Shown: positions 24,327-32,146 of the stretch, one piece after another
Layout: the number at the start of each line of letters is the position of its first letter
Position numbering within the stretch: position 1 is the stretch's first letter
Assembly: GCA_937965785.1 (NCBI GenBank)
Contig: CALCKT010000003.1
Span: forward strand, 1 to 64,000
DNA length: 64,000 nucleotides
Origin: an uncultured Propionibacteriaceae bacterium
GTDB taxonomy: Bacteria > Actinomycetota > Actinomycetes > Propionibacteriales > Propionibacteriaceae
Reading direction: 5' to 3'
Position numbers and translations under genes: made by a program
Notes under the pieces: generated by a model
Databases searched by the model: none
What the model was told of the DNA's origin: nothing
The model's input: only the letters and a program-made list of their open reading frames with translations

Positions 24327-24994
24327 CTGCTTACTCCGGTGGAAGCGTTGATGGTTCCGTAGCGGTTGGTGTATCGGTCATGGTTGGCGGCGATCTCCTC
24401 GGCGGGCAGTTCCTCGATCTGCCCGAGCTGCATGGCGGCGAAGACCGTGTGTGCCACGTCCTCCACCATCACGGCCGCCTGGAGGGCCTTGTTGATCGTG
24501 GCTCCGATGGTGAAGACGCCGTGCTGCCGCATCAGGACGGCGGGGGAGTCGCCGATGGCGGCCAGCAGTTCGCGGCCGATGGCGTCGGAACCGATCTGGG
24601 CGTAGCCGCCGCACGGCACGGGACCGCCGAACTCGTCGGCGATGGCGGTCAGGCAGCACGGAATGGGTTTCCCGACCGCGGCGAAGGCCGTGGCGTAGCG
24701 GGAGTGGGTGTGCACCACCGAGCCCACATCCTTCCTGCCCGCGTAGATGGCCAGGTGGGAGGCCGTGTCGGAGGACGGGCCCCGGTCACCGTCGACGACG
24801 CGGCCGGTGGAATCCACCACCACCATGTCGGCGGGCGTCATCTCGGGGTAGAGCATCCCCGAGGGCTTGATGACGATGAGCTCCCGGTCGGCCGTGATGG
24901 CCGACAGATTGCCTCCCGTCCAGGCGACCAGCCCATTGGCGGGCAGCGCCAGGTTTCCTTTCCACACCTGCTCGCGCAGTTCCTCCAGCATCAT
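24323..24994 (-). CDS. ulaF: Class II aldolase/epimerase, probable L-ribulose-5-phosphate 4-epimerase
   Basis: The 223-residue protein is an AraD/UlaF-type zinc enzyme. Zinc histidines are in VHTHSRYA (two) and RQHG. PSSDTASH matches the phosphate-binding PSSDTPTH of AraD. An aspartate in AIADEFGG and a C-terminal tyrosine in NRYG correspond to the acid/base residues of 4-epimerase as I recall them. It would convert L-ribulose 5-phosphate to D-xylulose 5-phosphate, which enters the pentose phosphate pathway. The ATG at 24994 overlaps the ulaE stop. L-fuculose-phosphate aldolase is the main alternative, but the C-terminus favours the epimerase. Confidence 0.85.
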   Translation of the reverse strand: MMLEELREQVWKGNLALPANGLVAWTGGNLSAITADRELIVIKPSGMLYPEMTPADMVVVDSTGRVVDGDRGPSSDTASHLAIYAGRKDVGSVVHTHSRYATAFAAVGKPIPCCLTAIADEFGGPVPCGGYAQIGSDAIGRELLAAIGDSPAVLMRQHGVFTIGATINKALQAAVMVEDVAHTVFAAMQLGQIEELPAEEIAANHDRYTNRYGTINASTGVSR

Positions 24995-25854
24995 TGCCGA
25001 CTCCTGTCCTCGACGATCCGCAGTCCCGCGGCCGCGGCCTTGTCCTCGATGAATTTCCTTGCCACCCGGCAGTTGGCCAGGGAATCGGGGGCGTCGTCAT
25101 GCCACATCTCGAGCATGACCCGGCCCGACCAGCCCTGGCGCACCAGTTCCTTGAACGCGGAATCGAAATCGGCGATCCCGGTTCCGAAGGGGACCCTCCG
25201 GGGCTGACCCGGCAGGACGTCCTTCACGTGAAGGGCCACGATGTGCCCTTCACCGGCCCGCAGCTCCACCGCCGATTCCCCGCCGTGTCCCGCGATGTTT
25301 CCCACATCCGGGTAGCACTGCACCCAGGGGGAATCCGCCAAATCGACCAGCTCCATCACGTCGGGCACAGAAGCGATGTCGTTTCCGTCGACGTTCTCGA
25401 TCCCGAGCACGATCCCCTCCCGTGCGGCGTGGGGAACCGCGTCGAGCAGGGTGTCGACATAGCGTTGTCGCGCACCGGGATCGGCGGGCTCGTAGTAGGC
25501 GTAGTATCCCGCCACCTGCACCACCCCGACGCCGAGATCGGAGGCCAGGTGGATGCCCTTCCGGTAGACATCGGCGGCACGTCGCCGCATCTCCGGGTCG
25601 GCCGAGCCGGGCATGACCGAGCGGTGCAGGCTGAGACACAGACCACCGATCTGGACCTGCGCGTCCGCGGCCGCATCGCGGACCCGCCTGCGTGTTGCGC
25701 GGTCCCAGTCCAGGCGCGCGGCCCGTTCGGGAGTCTCGTCGATCGACAGGTCGACGAAACCGAAGCCCGCCTCGGGTACCTGGGCGAAGAACGCCGCCCA
25801 GTCGGGCAGCCCGACGAGCGCCTTCTCGTAGATTCCGAGTTTGATGCCCCTCAT
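24991..25854 (-). CDS. ulaE: L-ribulose/L-xylulose-5-phosphate 3-epimerase (UlaE type)
   Basis: The 287-residue TIM-barrel protein closely matches UlaE/SgbU along its whole length, starting with LGIYEKAL. Metal ligands expected in the family are present: Glu in GIENVD, Asp in YPDVGN, His in LHVKD and Glu in LEMWHD. It should interconvert L-xylulose 5-phosphate and L-ribulose 5-phosphate. Its ATG overlaps the stop of the ulaD homologue (ATGA) and its stop overlaps the 4-epimerase start, so the three are coupled. The enzyme looks fully functional, unlike its UlaD neighbour, whose active site is altered. Confidence 0.92.
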   Translation of the reverse strand: MRGIKLGIYEKALVGLPDWAAFFAQVPEAGFGFVDLSIDETPERAARLDWDRATRRRVRDAAADAQVQIGGLCLSLHRSVMPGSADPEMRRRAADVYRKGIHLASDLGVGVVQVAGYYAYYEPADPGARQRYVDTLLDAVPHAAREGIVLGIENVDGNDIASVPDVMELVDLADSPWVQCYPDVGNIAGHGGESAVELRAGEGHIVALHVKDVLPGQPRRVPFGTGIADFDSAFKELVRQGWSGRVMLEMWHDDAPDSLANCRVARKFIEDKAAAAGLRIVEDRSRQ

Positions 25855-26501
25855 GGCCAGGTCCTCCCGATGGCCTCCTGCAGTTCCTGCGCGGCCGCGA
25901 GGGGATCCCGGGCCCCCATGATGCTGCGCCCGGCGATGACCACCCCGACGGGGGCGCCGGCGAAGGCGTCGAGTTCGGCGGCCTTGATGCCACCCGTGAT
26001 GGTCACCGTGAAACCCAGGCCCGCCAGTTCCGAGATCCGCGCCAGGTCCTCGGGACCCCAGCTGAGGTCCCCGGCGGCCTCCCGGTCACGTGAGCGCTTC
26101 ACGATGACGTGACCCACGCCCAGCTCCCGCCAGGCCTTGGCCCGTTCGGCGTCGTAGCTCTCGCCGAGCTCCACCTGCACCTCGCCGCCGAATTCCGCGG
26201 CAACCTTGACCACCTGTCCAATGGTGGCCAGGGATGCGCCCGCGACGCAGGAGACCCAGGTGGCCCCGGCCTCGAAGCAGTGACGGGAGATCAGCGACCC
26301 GGCCTCGGCGATCCGGACGTCGGCCAGGATCGTCTTTTCCGGGTACAGGGCCCGGATCTCGCGCACGGCCCGCAGGCCTTCGGCGATGATCAGGATCGTG
26401 CCGCACTCGATGACGTCGACCGCGGGTTCTGCCCTGTTGAGGGCCGAGAGGGCGGAGACGAGATCCGGGTTGTCCACCGCGACCTGCAGTCTCGGCCGCA
26501 T
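25851..26501 (-). CDS. UlaD-family (3-keto-L-gulonate-6-phosphate decarboxylase-like) protein with altered active site
   Basis: The 216-residue protein belongs to the OMP decarboxylase suprafamily and aligns without gaps to E. coli UlaD/SgbH over most of its length. Conserved positions include Glu32 (IECGT), Asp61, Glu111 (VELGES) and Arg138. Three residues that matter for catalysis in UlaD differ: the Lys of DxKxxD is Arg63, its second Asp is Glu66, and the His before RSRD is Lys135. The phosphate-binding ITGG and IAGRSI are intact. So it binds a sugar phosphate but may not decarboxylate 3-keto-L-gulonate 6-phosphate. It follows the lactonase gene by one base and overlaps ulaE. Confidence 0.88.
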   Translation of the reverse strand: MRPRLQVAVDNPDLVSALSALNRAEPAVDVIECGTILIIAEGLRAVREIRALYPEKTILADVRIAEAGSLISRHCFEAGATWVSCVAGASLATIGQVVKVAAEFGGEVQVELGESYDAERAKAWRELGVGHVIVKRSRDREAAGDLSWGPEDLARISELAGLGFTVTITGGIKAAELDAFAGAPVGVVIAGRSIMGARDPLAAAQELQEAIGRTWP

Positions 26502-26502
26502 G

Positions 26503-27489
26503 TCAGTCCTCCTCGACGAACGCGAAGAACCGCTGGCCGTTGCGCATGAGAAGGTCCTCGACGTAGGCCCTCTCGAAGCCCTCGGCGAGCATGCGGGGAC
26601 CGTCGTTGGCGGGGTTGAAGTCGACGCCCGTGACGGCGCCGTAGGCCTTCTGGTACGAGCGTTTTCCGGAATCCGTGCCGAGCAGGATGCGCTTGCCGTA
26701 GCCGCGTTCGCCCAGTTCGCGCAGTTCCATGATGCGGTTGGAGTCGGGTTGGTACTTGATGCGGTAGGTGCCGTCGATCTCCAGGTAGACGCCGGTCTCC
26801 AGGATCTGGGTCAGGTAGTAGACATCGGCGTTGCGCTGGATGTGCCCGATGGCGATCTTCTCCGGGGCAACGCCCAGCTTGATGAGTTCCTGGGCCTGTT
26901 CGAGACCGCAGGTTCCGTAGGTGGTGTGGGTGTTGATGGGGGCGCCGGTGGCGATGGACGCGGCCGCCGCGGCTTCCATGCACTTGCGCTCGAATGCCGT
27001 GATCTTGCCGTATGCGGTGGCCACCTTGATGACACCAGCCTTGTGTTCCGTTCGGTTGACGATCGGGCCCGAGTAGTCGTTGGCGTCGATGCCCTCGGTG
27101 ATGTCGGCGATGAGAAGCTCGGTGATCTGGTCGACGGTGTAGCGGGACACCCAGTGCGACTGGGTTTCCAGGTAGACGTGTTCCCGGTGGAAACCGGTGG
27201 CCGCCACCACGTGCAGGTCGGGGACCCTGCGGTTGACCTCGGCCAGCTTGTTCAGGTCGCGCCCGCAGTTGGCGGGGCACATGTCGACGACCGTGCCGGC
27301 GGCCGCCCAGTTCTTCGAAGCCTTGACGAAGTGGGTGGCCTCCTCAACGGCCTTGTCGACGTCCGCGAGCTGGTGGTCGGGATCGATGTAGACCTCACCG
27401 GCGCCGACCCGGATGAGGTGGTCGTGGGCGTTGACCACGCCGAGACGCTCCGGCGCGATGTCTCCGAGGATGGTTCGAACGAGTTGCAT
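26503..27489 (-). CDS. Phosphotriesterase-family metal hydrolase, probable sugar lactonase
   Basis: The 328-residue protein is of the PTE/COG1735 amidohydrolase group, some members of which hydrolyse phosphorylated sugar lactones. All metal ligands are visible: His22 and His24 (AHDH), the bridging lysine in GVIKVATAY, histidines in NTHTTYG and IGHIQRN, and the aspartate in LGTDSGKR. It is the first gene of the leftward operon, with GGAGG six bases before the ATG. Its place in front of UlaD/UlaE/UlaF homologues suggests it does the ring-opening job that UlaG, an unrelated metallo-beta-lactamase-fold enzyme, does in enterobacteria. Confidence 0.85.
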   Translation of the reverse strand: MQLVRTILGDIAPERLGVVNAHDHLIRVGAGEVYIDPDHQLADVDKAVEEATHFVKASKNWAAAGTVVDMCPANCGRDLNKLAEVNRRVPDLHVVAATGFHREHVYLETQSHWVSRYTVDQITELLIADITEGIDANDYSGPIVNRTEHKAGVIKVATAYGKITAFERKCMEAAAAASIATGAPINTHTTYGTCGLEQAQELIKLGVAPEKIAIGHIQRNADVYYLTQILETGVYLEIDGTYRIKYQPDSNRIMELRELGERGYGKRILLGTDSGKRSYQKAYGAVTGVDFNPANDGPRMLAEGFERAYVEDLLMRNGQRFFAFVEED

Positions 27490-27584
27490 TCTTGGCCTCC
27501 TGATGTCGCTGGAGCCGCCTTCCGGCTCCTTTGCCATACCTCAATCGTTGGAGATCATCCACTCGAAGACCACCCCGAGCGTGA

Positions 27585-27597
27585 ACATATGTGCGCA
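27585..27597. promoter_or_regulatory. Operator-like repeat, copy 1
   Basis: The 13-base element ACATATGTGCGCA contains the palindrome ACATATGT. An identical copy lies 96 bases to the right, over the start codon of the divergent regulator gene. It is likely a binding site for that SorC-type regulator and lies on the operon side of the gap. Confidence 0.6.
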
Positions 27598-27617
27598 CCA
27601 GAGGCGCTTCCGCGATG

Positions 27618-27645
27618 TCTAATGCCGGTATGTCAAGGTATTAGA
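27618..27645. promoter_or_regulatory. Inverted repeat TCTAAT-N16-ATTAGA in the divergent promoter region
   Basis: TCTAAT (27618-27623) and ATTAGA (27640-27645) form an inverted repeat in the most AT-rich part of the gap; TTGACA (27636-27631 on the minus strand) lies inside it. It may be promoter or second operator. No matching -10 element is obvious. Confidence 0.3.
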
Positions 27646-27680
27646 GTTAAAGATGCCGGAGAGGGTGTCGAGGAAGAGGC

Positions 27681-27693
27681 ACATATGTGCGCA
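27681..27693. promoter_or_regulatory. Operator-like repeat, copy 2, overlapping the regulator start codon
   Basis: A second ACATATGTGCGCA; here the palindrome extends to CACATATGTG and its ATG is the predicted start codon of the SorC-type gene. Binding here would block the gene's own expression. Confidence 0.6.
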
Positions 27694-28656
27694 GAGGAAT
27701 TGCCGGGGGCGGATCGAGGGCGCATCCAGTTGCTGCTGGAGGTGGCCCGGCTGTACCACATCCAGGGCATGAACCAGGCGGCGATCGCGAAGGAGGTCGG
27801 GTATTCGCGGCCCACGGTCTCGCGGTTGCTGACCGAGGCCAGGCAGCGGCGGATGGTCAAGATCCGGATCGAGCACCCCATCGAACAGGCCTTCGAGCTG
27901 GAACGGCAGCTGGCCAAGCGGTTCCGGCTCAAGACGGTGGCCGTCGCCCAGAGCCCCGAACGAACCCCGGCGGAGGCGGTGGGGGAGATTGCGGCGTCCG
28001 TGATCGCCGAGGCGGGCAACTCCCACACCATCCTGGCCCTCTCGAACGGCACCTCGGTCGCGAGTGTCGTGGCCGCCATGCCGAGGCGCCAGTGGCAGTA
28101 CAGCAACGTCGTTCAGATGGTGGGTTCACTGGGGCAGGTGGGAACCGACCTCGTGGACTCCCCGGAGCTGTGCAGGCGGATGGCCAGGCGGCTGGGTGGA
28201 ACCTACCGGCCCATGCCGGTGCCCCTGGTGCTGGGGTCCGCCGCCATGGCCCAGGCGATGAAGCAGGAGGAGCTGGTGCTGACGACCCTGGAGCTCGCGG
28301 CCCGCTCGGACATTGCGCTGGTCGGGGTGGGGGCGGTCGGGCCCCACGGGTACCCGGGGGCGATCCTGGAGCCGTGGATCACCCCCGAGATCGCCCTCGA
28401 CGTGCACCGCCGGGGGGCCGTGGCCCACATGTGCGGGCACTATTTCAACGCCCAGGGAGAACACGTGAAGGACCGGATGTGCGAGAGGATCATCTCCATG
28501 CCCCCGGAGCGGCTGGCGGGGATCGATCTCGCTCTCCTGGTGGCCTGGGGGGTGGCCAAGGTGCCCGCCCTGCACGCGAGCCTGCGTACCGGGTTCGTCT
28601 CGGCCCTGGCCACGGACGAGGAGACCGCCAGGCTGCTTCTCGGTTACCGGCCCTGA
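27685..28656 (+). CDS. SorC/DeoR-type sugar-binding transcriptional regulator
   Basis: The 323-residue protein has an N-terminal helix-turn-helix (about 25-60; NQAAIAKEVGYSRPTVSRLL) and a C-terminal SorC sugar-phosphate-binding domain (about 75-320) with SNGTSVASVV and the VGVGAVG loop. It is transcribed away from the sugar-acid operon across a 195-base gap with two copies of a palindrome, one on its own start codon. It most likely senses a phosphorylated pathway intermediate and controls both itself and the operon. AGAGG lies five bases before the ATG at 27685. Earlier in-frame codons would cross the gap and are not credible. Confidence 0.88.
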   Translation: MCAEELPGADRGRIQLLLEVARLYHIQGMNQAAIAKEVGYSRPTVSRLLTEARQRRMVKIRIEHPIEQAFELERQLAKRFRLKTVAVAQSPERTPAEAVGEIAASVIAEAGNSHTILALSNGTSVASVVAAMPRRQWQYSNVVQMVGSLGQVGTDLVDSPELCRRMARRLGGTYRPMPVPLVLGSAAMAQAMKQEELVLTTLELAARSDIALVGVGAVGPHGYPGAILEPWITPEIALDVHRRGAVAHMCGHYFNAQGEHVKDRMCERIISMPPERLAGIDLALLVAWGVAKVPALHASLRTGFVSALATDEETARLLLGYRP

Positions 28657-28679
28657 GGGGCTGCCCACCACGTGGCCTC

Positions 28680-28685
28680 TAGCAT
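28680..28685 (+). promoter_or_regulatory. -10 hexamer TAGCAT
   Basis: TAGCAT lies six bases before the ATG at 28692, without a ribosome-binding site; leaderless start likely. Confidence 0.5.
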
Positions 28686-28691
28686 GAATCC

Positions 28692-29189
28692 ATGCCTCCC
28701 GTGATCCGCTTCGCCAGCCATGAGGACATCCCGGCCATCGTGGAGATCTACAACGAGAGCGGGGTGGCCACCACCGCCTCCTACGACATCGAACCGGTCA
28801 CCCTCGAGGAACGCACCGCCTGGTTCGAGCGGCTGCGGAACCAGGGGCATCCCGTCCTGGTCCTCGAGGAGGACGGCCGGGTGGCCGGGTTCGCCAGTTA
28901 CGGGCCGTTCCGCGACAAGGCGGCCTATCTCCACACCGTCGAGCACTCCGTCTACGTGGCCGAGGGAAGCCGCTCCAACGGGGTCGGCCGGATGCTGCTG
29001 GGTGCCCTCCTCGACCATGCCCGGGGTCGCGGGGTCCATGTCATGATCGGTGTCCTGGATGCGGACAACACGGCCTCCCGGGCCTTCCACAAGAATCTGG
29101 GATTCGTCGAGTCGGCCGTGCTGCCCGAGGTCGGCAGGAAATTCGGGCGCTGGCTGGACGTCGTGTTCGTCACCCGCCACTTCGACTGA
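28692..29189 (+). CDS. GNAT N-acetyltransferase (phosphinothricin acetyltransferase / MnaT-like)
   Basis: The 165-residue protein is of the PAT/YncA group of GNAT enzymes, which acetylate small amines such as methionine sulfone, methionine sulfoximine or phosphinothricin. Visible are IYNESGVATTASYDIEPV at the N-terminus, the VEHSVYVAEGSRSNGVG acetyl-CoA loop region (about 79-98) and the ASRAFHKNLGF helix. Length is normal. It is a single gene 18 bases before the phosphoribosyltransferase gene, which has its own -10 element. The physiological substrate cannot be read from sequence. Confidence 0.88.
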   Translation: MPPVIRFASHEDIPAIVEIYNESGVATTASYDIEPVTLEERTAWFERLRNQGHPVLVLEEDGRVAGFASYGPFRDKAAYLHTVEHSVYVAEGSRSNGVGRMLLGALLDHARGRGVHVMIGVLDADNTASRAFHKNLGFVESAVLPEVGRKFGRWLDVVFVTRHFD

Positions 29190-29194
29190 CTCGG

Positions 29195-29200
29195 TAGCAT
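29195..29200 (+). promoter_or_regulatory. -10 hexamer TAGCAT
   Basis: TAGCAT lies six bases before the ATG at 29207; leaderless start likely. Confidence 0.5.
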
Positions 29201-29206
29201 TCCGCC

Positions 29207-29701
29207 ATGGTTTACCACGGCGACACCAGCGACCACGAAGGCAGGGAGGTGCTCACCTGGGAAGGGCTCGGGGAGGCCGCCGACGACCTGGCGCTCCAGG
29301 TCCACGAATCCGGGTTCCACCCCTCGGTGATAATCGCGATCGCCCGGGGTGGCATGATCCCGGCCGGGGCGTTGACCTACCGACTCGGGGTGAAGCTCAC
29401 CGATGCGATCAACGTCGAGTTCTACACCGACGTGCACCAGACCCTCCCCGATCCGGTTCTGCTGGCCCCCATGCTGGACACCGAATCCATCGCAGGCAGG
29501 CAGCTTCTCGTGGTGGATGATGTCGCGGACTCGGGACGCACCCTCTCGCTGGTGGTGAAACTGCTGCGCGGGTTCGGGGCCGATGTTCGCAGCGCGGTGC
29601 TCTACTCCAAGCCGACCACGATCGTGAAACCGGACTTCTGCTGGAAGCACACCGACCGCTGGATAGTGTTCCCGTGGTCCGCCAGACCACCCCTGCACTG
29701 A
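29207..29701 (+). CDS. Phosphoribosyltransferase (xanthine/guanine Gpt-like)
   Basis: The 164-residue protein is a type I phosphoribosyltransferase. The PRPP-binding signature is VVDDVADSGRTL, and ARGG marks the pyrophosphate loop. The C-terminal WIVFPWS resembles the purine-binding hood of xanthine/guanine enzymes. It should salvage a purine base with PRPP. The family also includes enzymes of unclear substrate in actinobacteria, so base specificity is open. A 69-codon gene with its own -10 element follows 30 bases later. Confidence 0.88.
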   Translation: MVYHGDTSDHEGREVLTWEGLGEAADDLALQVHESGFHPSVIIAIARGGMIPAGALTYRLGVKLTDAINVEFYTDVHQTLPDPVLLAPMLDTESIAGRQLLVVDDVADSGRTLSLVVKLLRGFGADVRSAVLYSKPTTIVKPDFCWKHTDRWIVFPWSARPPLH

Positions 29702-29718
29702 TTGTCGGCGGCCCCAAG

Positions 29719-29724
29719 TAAAAT
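29719..29724 (+). promoter_or_regulatory. -10 hexamer TAAAAT
   Basis: TAAAAT lies seven bases before the ATG at 29732 of a small gene, which supports that gene as real and leaderless. Confidence 0.5.
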
Positions 29725-29731
29725 CCGGGCC

Positions 29732-29941
29732 ATGGCTGAGATCCGCACCCACGATTCCGAAGGTGGTTCTGACCTCGGGCGCCTCGTCCGTGAGGCACTG
29801 GGGGAGACCATCCGCCCCATAACGCCCGGATCGGTTCCCGGGACGGTTTCCCCGGAGGACGAGCCCGTGGCGGGGGAAGAGGCCTCGCTCACCGCGCTGC
29901 CCCAGTGGGCAGGGCTTTCCATCAACGTCACGGACATCTGA
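29732..29941 (+). CDS. Small acidic protein of unknown function
   Basis: The 69-residue product is acidic, with no membrane segment, cysteine pair or known domain; its middle is rich in Pro, Gly and Glu and probably disordered. A near-perfect -10 hexamer seven bases before the ATG argues that it is expressed. It sits between a phosphoribosyltransferase and transketolase. I do not recognise it. Confidence 0.5.
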   Translation: MAEIRTHDSEGGSDLGRLVREALGETIRPITPGSVPGTVSPEDEPVAGEEASLTALPQWAGLSINVTDI

Positions 29942-29972
29942 CACAACGCAGGTGTTTACGTTAACAATCCGA

Positions 29973-29978
29973 TAGTGT
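29973..29978 (+). promoter_or_regulatory. Possible -10 hexamer TAGTGT of transketolase
   Basis: TAGTGT in an AT-rich patch (29951-29980) would give a leader of about 43 bases before tkt. No good -35 is seen. Confidence 0.35.
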
Positions 29979-30028
29979 GGGGTTTTGGGCGCAGCTGCCC
30001 CATCTCTTAGGAGCTCAAAGGACGGAAC

Positions 30029-32083
30029 ATGAACCTCGACTGGACCGAACTGGACACCCGAGCCGTTGACACGGCGAGGATTCTCGCCGCCGACGCCGTG
30101 GAGAAGGTCGGCAACGGCCACCCCGGAACCCCGATCTCACTGGCCCCCGTGGTCTACCTGCTCTACCAGAAGGTCATGAAGGTGGACCCGACCGATGACA
30201 AGTGGCTCGGCCGTGACCGCTTCGTCCTGTCGATCGGACACGCATCCCTGGCCCAGTACTGCCAGCTCTACCTCGCAGGTGCGGATCTCGAACTCGACGA
30301 CCTGAAGTCGCTGCGGACCTGGGGATCCAAGTGCGCGGGACACCCCGAGTACGGCCACACCCGGTTCGTCGAGTGCACCACCGGGCCCCTCGGCGCGGGC
30401 ATCAGCAACGCGGTCGGCATGGCCATGGCCGCACGCAGGGAACGCGGCCTGTTCGATCCGGAAGCCCCCGAGGGCAAGTCCGTCTTCGACCACTTCGTCT
30501 ACTGCCTCGTCGGGGACGGCTGCCTCCAGGAGGGCGTGGCCGCGGAGGCCTCGTCGCTGGCTGCGACCCAGGACCTCGGCAACCTCATCGTGATCTACGA
30601 CGCAAACCGGATCACCATCGAGGGAGACACCAACATCGCCTTCACCGAGGACGTCCTGGGCCGCTACGACGCGCTCGGCTGGCACACCCAGGAGGTCGAC
30701 TGGACCAACGGCGGCACCGGGTACGAGGAGGACCTCGACGCGCTGCTCTCGGCCATCCGGGCGGCCAAGGCCGTCAGGGACAAACCCTCGATCATCAAAC
30801 TGGACACCATCATCGGATGGCCGCTGCCGAACAAGGCCGGACACCACGCCATCCATGGCTCCAAGATCGGGGCCGAGGAGATCGCGGCCCTCAAGGAGAA
30901 ACTCGGTTTCCCCGCGGAGCCCTTCGCGGTCGACGAGGAGGCGGTCGCCCATGCCCGGGCCAACGCGGCTTCCCGCGGCAAGGCGGATCGTGCCGAGTGG
31001 GACGAGAAATTCGAGGCCTGGAGGACCGCGAACCCGAAACGGGCCTCCCTGTTGGCGCGGGTGCGCGCCCGCAAACTTCCCGCTGACCTGAAGCTCCCGG
31101 TCTTCGAGGAGGGCAAGATGTCCACCCGCAAGGCCTCCGGGGAGGTGCTGTCCGCGCTGGCCCCCCAGCTGCCGGAGCTGTGGGGTGGTTCCGCCGACCT
31201 GGCGGGTTCCAACAACACCACCATGAAGGGTGAGCCCAGCTTCCTGCCCGAGGCGCGACAGGTGGAGGACTGGCCCGGCAACCCCTACGGGCGCACCATC
31301 CACTTCGGAATCCGCGAACACGCGATGGGCGGCATCATCAACGGCATCGTCCTGTCGGGCCTGACCCGTGCCTACGGTGGCACGTTCATGGTGTTCGCCG
31401 ATTACATGCGTCCCGCGGTCCGGTTGGCGGCCCTGATGAACCTGCCCTCCATTTTCGTGTGGAGCCACGATTCAATCGGGGTCGGCGAGGACGGTCCCAC
31501 CCATCAGCCCGTGGAGCACCTCGCGTCGCTGCGTGCCATCCCCAACCTGGACGTGGTGCGCCCCGCGGATGCCAATGAGACCTCCGTCGCGTGGGGCGAG
31601 ATCCTGCGCCGCACCGATCGCCCCGCAGGGATCATCCTGTCCCGTCAGGACCTGCGCATCGTGGCGCGCGGCGACGAGTACTCCTCCGCCGAGGGGGTGG
31701 CCCGTGGGGGGTACGTGCTGAAGGAGGCCTCCGAGAAACCCAGGCTGATCCTGATCGCGTCCGGTTCCGAGGTCGCCCTGGCCCTCGATGCCGCCGCGAA
31801 ACTGGAGGAGGACAACGTCCCCACCCGCGTGGTGTCCATGCCCTGCATGGAATGGTTCGACGAGCAGGACGTCGAATACCGCGAGTCGGTGCTGCCCAAG
31901 GACGTGAAGGCCAAGGTTTCGATCGAGGCCGGCATCGCCATGGGCTGGGGCAAGTACGTCGGAGATGCCGGGGCCAGCATCAGCATCGAGTGCTTCGGGG
32001 CCTCGGCCGCCGGGGCGAAGTGCTTCGAGGAGTACGGGTTCACGGTCGAGAACGTGATCAAGACGGCACGTTCCGTGCTCTGA
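30029..32083 (+). CDS. tkt: Transketolase
   Basis: The 684-residue thiamine-diphosphate enzyme moves two-carbon units between pentose and other sugar phosphates in the pentose phosphate pathway. The N-terminal GNGHPGTPISLAP, the thiamine-diphosphate GDGCLQEG motif, HAIHGSK and the transketolase signature GEDGPTHQPVEHLASLRAIP are present, and length is normal. An AAAGGACGG stretch before the ATG serves as ribosome-binding site, unlike the neighbouring leaderless genes. In many actinobacteria tal and zwf follow tkt; here sppA follows instead, so the gene seems to stand alone. It lies 2.5 kb from the operon whose predicted product, D-xylulose 5-phosphate, is its donor substrate. Confidence 0.97.
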   Translation: MNLDWTELDTRAVDTARILAADAVEKVGNGHPGTPISLAPVVYLLYQKVMKVDPTDDKWLGRDRFVLSIGHASLAQYCQLYLAGADLELDDLKSLRTWGSKCAGHPEYGHTRFVECTTGPLGAGISNAVGMAMAARRERGLFDPEAPEGKSVFDHFVYCLVGDGCLQEGVAAEASSLAATQDLGNLIVIYDANRITIEGDTNIAFTEDVLGRYDALGWHTQEVDWTNGGTGYEEDLDALLSAIRAAKAVRDKPSIIKLDTIIGWPLPNKAGHHAIHGSKIGAEEIAALKEKLGFPAEPFAVDEEAVAHARANAASRGKADRAEWDEKFEAWRTANPKRASLLARVRARKLPADLKLPVFEEGKMSTRKASGEVLSALAPQLPELWGGSADLAGSNNTTMKGEPSFLPEARQVEDWPGNPYGRTIHFGIREHAMGGIINGIVLSGLTRAYGGTFMVFADYMRPAVRLAALMNLPSIFVWSHDSIGVGEDGPTHQPVEHLASLRAIPNLDVVRPADANETSVAWGEILRRTDRPAGIILSRQDLRIVARGDEYSSAEGVARGGYVLKEASEKPRLILIASGSEVALALDAAAKLEEDNVPTRVVSMPCMEWFDEQDVEYRESVLPKDVKAKVSIEAGIAMGWGKYVGDAGASISIECFGASAAGAKCFEEYGFTVENVIKTARSVL

Positions 32084-32134
32084 GGAGAACCACACCGAGC
32101 CTGTTTCCCCGGGTGGGGCGTTGGTGGCTGTCGG

Positions 32135-32140
32135 TAGGCT
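32135..32140 (+). promoter_or_regulatory. -10 hexamer TAGGCT of sppA
   Basis: TAGGCT lies six bases before the ATG at 32147; leaderless start likely. Confidence 0.5.
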
Positions 32141-32146
32141 TGGCAC

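Noticed and set aside
27585..27693. Repeats near the SorC gene considered as a CRISPR or mobile-element end
   Set aside because: There are only two copies of a 13-base palindrome, with no array, spacers, cas genes or transposase; an operator pair explains them.
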